Origin: Candidatus Zixiibacteriota bacterium | GTDB taxonomy: Bacteria > Zixibacteria > MSB-5A5 > GN15 > FEB-12 | Reading direction: 5' to 3' | Assembly: GCA_030619345.1 (NCBI GenBank) | Contig: JAUXBO010000063.1 | Coordinates: forward strand, 1-10,150 | DNA: 10,150 bases | Position numbers and translations under genes: made by a program | Notes under the pieces: model-generated | Seen by the model: only the letters and a program-made list of their open reading frames with translations | Database searches by the model: none | What the model was told of the DNA's origin: nothing | Shown here: positions 5,624 to 10,150 of the stretch, one piece after another | Position numbering within the stretch: position 1 is the first letter of the stretch | Layout of the letters: every line of letters begins with the position of its first letter

Positions 5624-6280
5624 TTGAAAAAACTGCTTATAATTACGATTCTTGCTTTGATGGCGATGGCGTCAACATCGTTTGCTGTACCTAATCTGCA
5701 AATATACATTCCCGGTGCTGAATACGATGCAACCTCGGAAACTTGGATAACTTCTGAGGCGAATCACGAGGTCTGGGTGATCGCTGCCAATCTGAATCAC
5801 GGCGACATATATGACATTCATCTGGTAGCCTCCCTGGTCAACGGTGAGACTCCGGTCGACGGGGCTCTCAGTATCACCGATGAAGGCAGCACTACAACAG
5901 TTTTCAATGCGGCTGACTTTGCTTATGGAACACCGCCAACTACCGACCCTATGCCGTATCACGGTGTTTTCCCCGCTGACTATGCACAGATGCTGGTAAC
6001 ATCGGTTACAACTTCGGGACCCTATATCGATGTTCAGGACTATATCCCGAGCGGTGACGGTGGAACCTCAATTTACGGCCAGATATTCAAGTTCACTGTT
6101 TCAACCAGCTATGACGCTGTGCATTACAACGCCTACGGATTTTATGATGCCGCGGATGGCAAGCGTATATTTGCTCCCTTCTCTCATGACGGTGAGTTTG
6201 CTGTTCCGGAACCGGCTACGGCAATCTTGATGGGGCTCGGTCTTGTCTGCGCTGGGATATACCGACGCTTCAGACACTGA
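5624..6280 (+). CDS. Secreted PEP-CTERM sorting-domain protein (resembles choice-of-anchor N type)
   Basis: A 218-residue exported protein. The N-terminus is a classic signal peptide (MKKLLIITILALMAMASTSFA) with likely cleavage before VPNLQ. The last 25 residues (194-218) are a complete PEP-CTERM signal: VPEPATA, a hydrophobic helix, then the basic tail YRRFRH. Such proteins are cut and anchored by an exosortase at the outer envelope, often together with exopolysaccharide, and serve in biofilm or floc formation. The mature part (VPNLQIYIPGAEYD...TWIT, then VWVIAANL) resembles the choice-of-anchor N family as I remember it. I chose the TTG at 5624 because GAGG lies nine bases upstream and the signal peptide then begins MKKLL; a TTG at 5609 in frame has no ribosome site. 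No exosortase is in the window. It forms a one-gene unit between a sigma-54-type promoter and a terminator. Confidence 0.88.
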   Translation: MKKLLIITILALMAMASTSFAVPNLQIYIPGAEYDATSETWITSEANHEVWVIAANLNHGDIYDIHLVASLVNGETPVDGALSITDEGSTTTVFNAADFAYGTPPTTDPMPYHGVFPADYAQMLVTSVTTSGPYIDVQDYIPSGDGGTSIYGQIFKFTVSTSYDAVHYNAYGFYDAADGKRIFAPFSHDGEFAVPEPATAILMGLGLVCAGIYRRFRH

Positions 6281-6309
6281 TTTAGTATCCCGATATTTTC
6301 TGATTATTC

Positions 6310-6336
6310 AAGCGGCATTTCGGTGCCGCTTTTTTT
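6310..6336 (+). terminator. Rho-independent terminator of the PEP-CTERM gene
   Basis: AAGCGGCA pairs perfectly with TGCCGCTT (8 bp) around TTTCGG and runs into seven T residues, 29 bases after the stop codon. It separates the PEP-CTERM gene from dnaE. Confidence 0.9.
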
Positions 6337-6399
6337 GTGCTCTATAGCTTCCGATTCTGGGGAATGGAACCACAAAGTCATTGACGAATAGCCCGTTTT

Positions 6400-6433
6400 G
6401 GAGGACATTAGAGAGAGTCCTCCGATACGGAGG
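6400..6433 (+). promoter_or_regulatory. Mutually exclusive hairpins in the dnaE leader
   Basis: Three short arms overlap: GGAGGAC (6400-6406) can pair with GTCCTCC (6417-6423, 7 bp, ten-base loop), while CCTCCG (6419-6424) can instead pair with CGGAGG (6428-6433, 6 bp, three-base loop). The middle arm cannot do both. Such a layout is typical of RNA switches, but there is no U-tract and the dnaE ribosome site is 55 bases further on. No convincing promoter was found between 6337 and 6499; TTGACG at 6381-6386 lacks a good partner box. Confidence 0.3.
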
Positions 6434-6501
6434 CGATGACTTAACTACCGGGAAACTGACCTTCTTCTTGATACTGATTTCCCAATTAGGAAGCGAGCTT
6501 G

Positions 6502-9500
6502 ATGAGATATTCCAACTTTGTCCACTTACATACTCATAGTCAATACTCCCTTCTGGATGGTGCCTGTCGGCTTGACAATGTCATCGAAATGGCTCGCGAA
6601 TATAAAATGCCGGCGTTGGCCATTACGGATCACGGCAATATGTTTGGGGCAATCGAGTTTTATACCAAAGCAACTGCCGCCGGTGTCAAGCCAATCATCG
6701 GCTGCGAAGCATACATTGCCGGTGGGAGTCGATTTGAAAAGAAACCATCCGGGCGTTACCCTGATGGCGGTTTTCATCTGGTTTTGCTGGTAAAGAACCT
6801 GACCGGCTATAAGAACCTGATGAAACTTTCGTCAGCAGCGTTCCTCGAAGGTTTCTACCACCGTCCGCGAATCGACAAACAGCTCCTGCGCGAACATTCT
6901 GAAGGTCTAATCGCGACTTCGGCCTGCCTTAAAGGAGAAGTCAACTGGCTTTTAACCGCCGGACGCACCGATGAAGCGGTGGCGATAGCGCGCGAGTACG
7001 AAGATATTTTTGGGAAGGGTAACTTCTACCTTGAGCTTCAGAACCACGGGTTGGAGTTGGAGCAGCAACTGATTCCCAAGGTCGATGCTATCGCTCGGGA
7101 GACATCGATCCCCATGGTGGTGACCAATGACTGTCACTATCTCAGACAGCAGGATGCCGAGGCCCACGACGCTCTTCTCTGTATCCAGACCGGGAAGTTT
7201 GTCAGTGACAGAGACCGCATGAAGTACAACTCTGATCAGATATACTTCAAATCACCCGATGAGATGGAGCATCTTTTCGGTGACTTCAAAGATGCCCTGA
7301 ACAACACGGTCGCAATCGCGGAAGCATGCAATCTTGACCTTGAGTTGGGCAAACTAAAACTTCCGCGCTTTCCAATCCCCACCAAGTTTGTCGGCCCCGA
7401 CGAGTACCTTCTGCATCTGTGCAAAGAAGGTATCGACGAACTGTATGGAGAAATGGACGACGACCTTAAAGAGAGACTCAACTATGAATTAAGTGTTATC
7501 CGACAGATGGGTTACGCCGGTTACTTTCTTATTGTAAAAGACTTTTGTGACTTCGCCCGCACCGAAGGGATCCGAGTTGGTCCCGGTAGAGGTTCTGCAG
7601 CCGGGTCACTGGTTTCATATGCGTTGCGCATCACCAGTGTGGACCCAATGAAGTTTGATCTGCTCTTTGAGCGGTTTTTGAACCCGGAGCGAATCTCCAT
7701 GCCTGATATTGATATCGATTTTGCCGACCGGGGACGAGATCGCATTATCCAGTATGTGATTGAGAAGTACGGCAAGGATAACGTTAGCCAGATTATTACC
7801 TTTGGAACTATGGCGGCACGGGGAGTCATCCGCGATGTCGGTCGCGTTCTGAGCATCCCTTACGGCGAAGTTGACAAGATTGCCAAGTTGATTCCGGAAG
7901 GTCCCGGCGTAACGCTTAAGAGCGCTATAGCCAAAGTCCCGGAATTAAAAGAACTACGAGACAACAATCCAAACATCAAGAAACTCCTTGAATACGCTCT
8001 CACGCTCGAAGGATTGGCGCGACATTGTTCGACCCATGCGGCCGGGGTAGTGATTGCTCCTTCGGCGCTGACCAACTACGTGCCACTCTTCAAGGGAAGC
8101 AAAGACGAAGTAACAACTCAGTACGATATGAAAATGGTCGAGAAGATCGGCCTGCTCAAAATGGACTTTCTGGGACTACGCACCCTTACCGTGATCGACG
8201 ACACCATCAGGATGATCGAGGAGAACCACGGCGAGAAAGTTGATGTTGACAACCTTGAGTTGGATGATGAAAGTATCTACAAGTTATTTGCACACGGTGA
8301 TACGATTGGAATCTTTCAGTTTGAATCATCCGGTATGCGCGATTACCTCCGTCGTTTGAGTCCTTCCAATTTTACTGACATCACAGCTATGAATGCCCTC
8401 TACCGGCCGGGACCTCTGGACTCGGGGATGATCGATGTTTATATTGATCGTAAGCAGGGGACGTCAAAAGTAGAATTCATGCACCCTATCCTTGAGGAAA
8501 TCCTCGGCAATACCTACGGAGTAATTGTCTTTCAGGAACAGGTGTTAAAGATTGCCAACAATCTTGCCGGATACTCTCTGGGCAAAGCAGACTTGCTGCG
8601 CAAAGCTATGGGTAAAAAGGACGCAGCCCTGATGGCTCAGCAGCAGGAAGAGTTCCTCAAGGGTGCCGATGCTAATAAAATTGATAGAAAAGTTTCTGAG
8701 GAAGTGTTTAATCAGATTGAGACTTTTGCTCGTTATGGGTTTAACAAGGCGCACTCAACCTGTTATGCATATATCGCCTATCAGACAGCCTGGTTGAAAA
8801 AATACTATCCGCATGAATTCATGGCCGCCCTGATGACATCAGAAATAAATGACTCTGACCGCGTTTTAATTCTACTGGATGAATGTCGGCGAATGAACAT
8901 CAAGATTCTCCCTCCCGATGTAAACGAATCGGGGATCGAGTTTGCCGTGGTTGATGAAAAGATTCGTTTCGGAGTGAAGGCCGTTAAGAATGTGGGCGAA
9001 GGTCCTTCCCGTGCAATTGTGAAAGAACGCGAGGCTCACGGGCAATTCGATGAACTGTCGGACCTGGTCAGCCGTGCCCCGGCTCGTTCTCTCAACCGGA
9101 GAACACTGGAATCCCTCATCTCCGGCGGAGCCTGCGATTCACTAAAGGGTAATCGGGCGCAGAAGCACAGTGCCGTGGAGGCGATGCTTGAGTTTGGAAA
9201 CAAAGTGGCCGAACAGATGAGCACTACCGATCTTTTCTCCGCAAGCGGCCAAACTTTAGAACGGGTGGCCCCCTCTCTGCCGGATATTCCAGATTGGTCC
9301 ACCTCAGAGAAACTGACCAACGAAAAAGCGATGCTTGGCTATTATATCTCAGGACATCCGTTGGACAAATACCGAAACACGCTTAAATCGTTTACTACCC
9401 AGGAAATTGCCAAACTGGCCATGGTGACCGACGGTCGCGAGGTTACGGTGGGGGGCATCATTGCTTCGGTCAAACAGATGACCGATAAAAGAGGTAACGC

Positions 9501-9942
9501 TATGGCATTTGCCACCTTAGAAGACTATTCCGGAAAGGTGGAACTCATCCTTTTTTCCAGCTGTTATGAGAAGTGTAAAGAGACGATAGAAATTGACAAA
9601 ATGGTGATAGTTACCGGCCGGGTATCCACGCGGGAAGAAGAGGCTGCCAAGATAATCGGCAATGAGGTTCTGCCACTTGAAAAACTGACGGAACGTTTTA
9701 ATTGTCAACTGGTTATAAAGATAAATTCTGATCGTAGCGATACAACAATTGACAGCGTAATCAACTCGCTGGAACAACATAAAGGGAATGCACCGGTTTT
9801 GATTACCGCCCGTGAAAATGGCTCTGAAGTATACATAAAATCAAAACGATATTCGGTTAACATTGATTTTGAGCTCCTGGACAACTTGAAAGAGTTGTTG
9901 GGAGAATCTGAAGCCTACCTTAGACCGATGAATAAGTTCTAA
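6502..9942 (+). CDS. dnaE: DNA polymerase III subunit alpha (replicative polymerase)
   Basis: The catalytic subunit of the replicative DNA polymerase, 1146 residues, close to the E. coli protein. From the N-terminus: a PHP domain (HLHTHSQYSLLDG at 8-20, ITDHGN at 41-46, NDCHYL), the polymerase core with GPGRGSAAGS, PDIDIDF at 401-407 carrying catalytic D402 and D404, and KMDFLGL with the third catalytic residue D555, then fingers, tandem helix-hairpin-helix region and an OB fold at about 981-1060. TTDLF at 908-912 sits where the beta-clamp-binding motif is expected. This is the DnaE1 layout, with no exonuclease insert as in PolC. The start is uncertain by one codon: TTG at 6499 or ATG at 6502, both served by AGGAA at 6488-6492; I chose ATG. 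The next gene follows after 22 bases and may be co-transcribed. Confidence 0.98.
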   Translation: MRYSNFVHLHTHSQYSLLDGACRLDNVIEMAREYKMPALAITDHGNMFGAIEFYTKATAAGVKPIIGCEAYIAGGSRFEKKPSGRYPDGGFHLVLLVKNLTGYKNLMKLSSAAFLEGFYHRPRIDKQLLREHSEGLIATSACLKGEVNWLLTAGRTDEAVAIAREYEDIFGKGNFYLELQNHGLELEQQLIPKVDAIARETSIPMVVTNDCHYLRQQDAEAHDALLCIQTGKFVSDRDRMKYNSDQIYFKSPDEMEHLFGDFKDALNNTVAIAEACNLDLELGKLKLPRFPIPTKFVGPDEYLLHLCKEGIDELYGEMDDDLKERLNYELSVIRQMGYAGYFLIVKDFCDFARTEGIRVGPGRGSAAGSLVSYALRITSVDPMKFDLLFERFLNPERISMPDIDIDFADRGRDRIIQYVIEKYGKDNVSQIITFGTMAARGVIRDVGRVLSIPYGEVDKIAKLIPEGPGVTLKSAIAKVPELKELRDNNPNIKKLLEYALTLEGLARHCSTHAAGVVIAPSALTNYVPLFKGSKDEVTTQYDMKMVEKIGLLKMDFLGLRTLTVIDDTIRMIEENHGEKVDVDNLELDDESIYKLFAHGDTIGIFQFESSGMRDYLRRLSPSNFTDITAMNALYRPGPLDSGMIDVYIDRKQGTSKVEFMHPILEEILGNTYGVIVFQEQVLKIANNLAGYSLGKADLLRKAMGKKDAALMAQQQEEFLKGADANKIDRKVSEEVFNQIETFARYGFNKAHSTCYAYIAYQTAWLKKYYPHEFMAALMTSEINDSDRVLILLDECRRMNIKILPPDVNESGIEFAVVDEKIRFGVKAVKNVGEGPSRAIVKEREAHGQFDELSDLVSRAPARSLNRRTLESLISGGACDSLKGNRAQKHSAVEAMLEFGNKVAEQMSTTDLFSASGQTLERVAPSLPDIPDWSTSEKLTNEKAMLGYYISGHPLDKYRNTLKSFTTQEIAKLAMVTDGREVTVGGIIASVKQMTDKRGNAMAFATLEDYSGKVELILFSSCYEKCKETIEIDKMVIVTGRVSTREEEAAKIIGNEVLPLEKLTERFNCQLVIKINSDRSDTTIDSVINSLEQHKGNAPVLITARENGSEVYIKSKRYSVNIDFELLDNLKELLGESEAYLRPMNKF

Positions 9943-9964
9943 CTGATAAGATGGAAAAGATGCT

Positions 9965-10150
9965 ATGAGAATCATCAGATTATTGACCATTACGACCGCT
10001 ATGATTGCATTTGCCTCAACGGCACTTGTGCCACCGGCATTTGCTCAGCGCGGGAGCATCAAAAAAGCAGAGCCCTCGCAGAAACAGGTGTCTGCCGAAT
10101 CAGCGGGCATCGATTGGATGCAGTACGATGCCGGACTGGCCAAAGCCAAA
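9965..10150 (+). CDS. Secreted protein, probably thioredoxin-like, cut by window edge
   Basis: ATG at 9965, with GGAAAAG ending five bases before it, opens a frame that runs off the right edge after 62 codons. Residues 1-27 form a clear signal peptide: basic start MRIIR, hydrophobic core, and cleavage site PPAFA before QRGS. The mature start is lysine- and glutamine-rich, then IDWMQYDAGLAKAK at 49-62. The pattern W-x-x-Y-x-x-GL-x-x-AK is what commonly precedes the fold of secreted thioredoxin-like proteins (the KP-x-x-x-x-F/D...WC-x-x-C part would come next), so that is my best guess, but the redox motif lies outside the window. It follows dnaE by 22 bases with no terminator between. Confidence 0.6.
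   Translation, partial: MRIIRLLTITTAMIAFASTALVPPAFAQRGSIKKAEPSQKQVSAESAGIDWMQYDAGLAKAK

Noticed and set aside
6381..6409. TTGACG followed 17 bases later by GACATT as a dnaE promoter
   Set aside because: The -35 box is good, but the -10 box matches only three of six positions and overlaps the hairpin arms; not enough to annotate.

Overview
The window is bacterial chromosome with tightly packed, intact core genes at moderate GC content. It suggests a free-living diderm (Gram-negative-type) bacterium from a lineage I cannot name with certainty. A PEP-CTERM surface protein, an archaeal-type class I FbaB aldolase, a GYF_2/DUF4328 membrane protein and GTAG-headed REP-like hairpins would fit an FCB-group or candidate-phylum genome such as Zixibacteria. 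That placement is an impression from memory, not something the sequence proves. No phage, insertion sequence, CRISPR array, tRNA or rRNA was seen.

Layout, left half (all minus strand, reading right to left): recA (5179-4124) ends at a strong terminator. It is followed by a GYF_2-DUF4328 membrane protein (3994-3074), a stand-alone STAS anti-sigma-factor antagonist (2881-2546) with a near-consensus promoter and its own terminator, a 312-base gap with a second terminator-like hairpin, class I fructose-bisphosphate aldolase fbaB (2233-1181), a 160-base cluster of REP-like hairpins, and an M48 (Ste24-type) membrane metalloprotease that runs off the left edge (990-1).

Layout, right half (all plus strand): after the divergent recA upstream region come a secreted PEP-CTERM protein (5624-6280) with a convincing sigma-54-type promoter, a terminator, a 160-base leader with two mutually exclusive hairpins, dnaE (6502-9942, replicative DNA polymerase III alpha subunit with all three catalytic aspartates), and the start of a secreted, probably thioredoxin-like protein (9965 to the right edge).

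The genes do not form one pathway. They are mostly single-gene transcription units: DNA replication and repair (dnaE, recA), central carbon metabolism (fbaB), regulation (STAS) and envelope functions (M48 protease, GYF_2/DUF4328 protein, PEP-CTERM protein, thioredoxin-like protein). The most interesting material is non-coding: the REP-like hairpins with compensatory stem changes, the sigma-54 promoter plus upstream palindrome before the PEP-CTERM gene, the palindrome upstream of recA, and the switch-like leader of dnaE.
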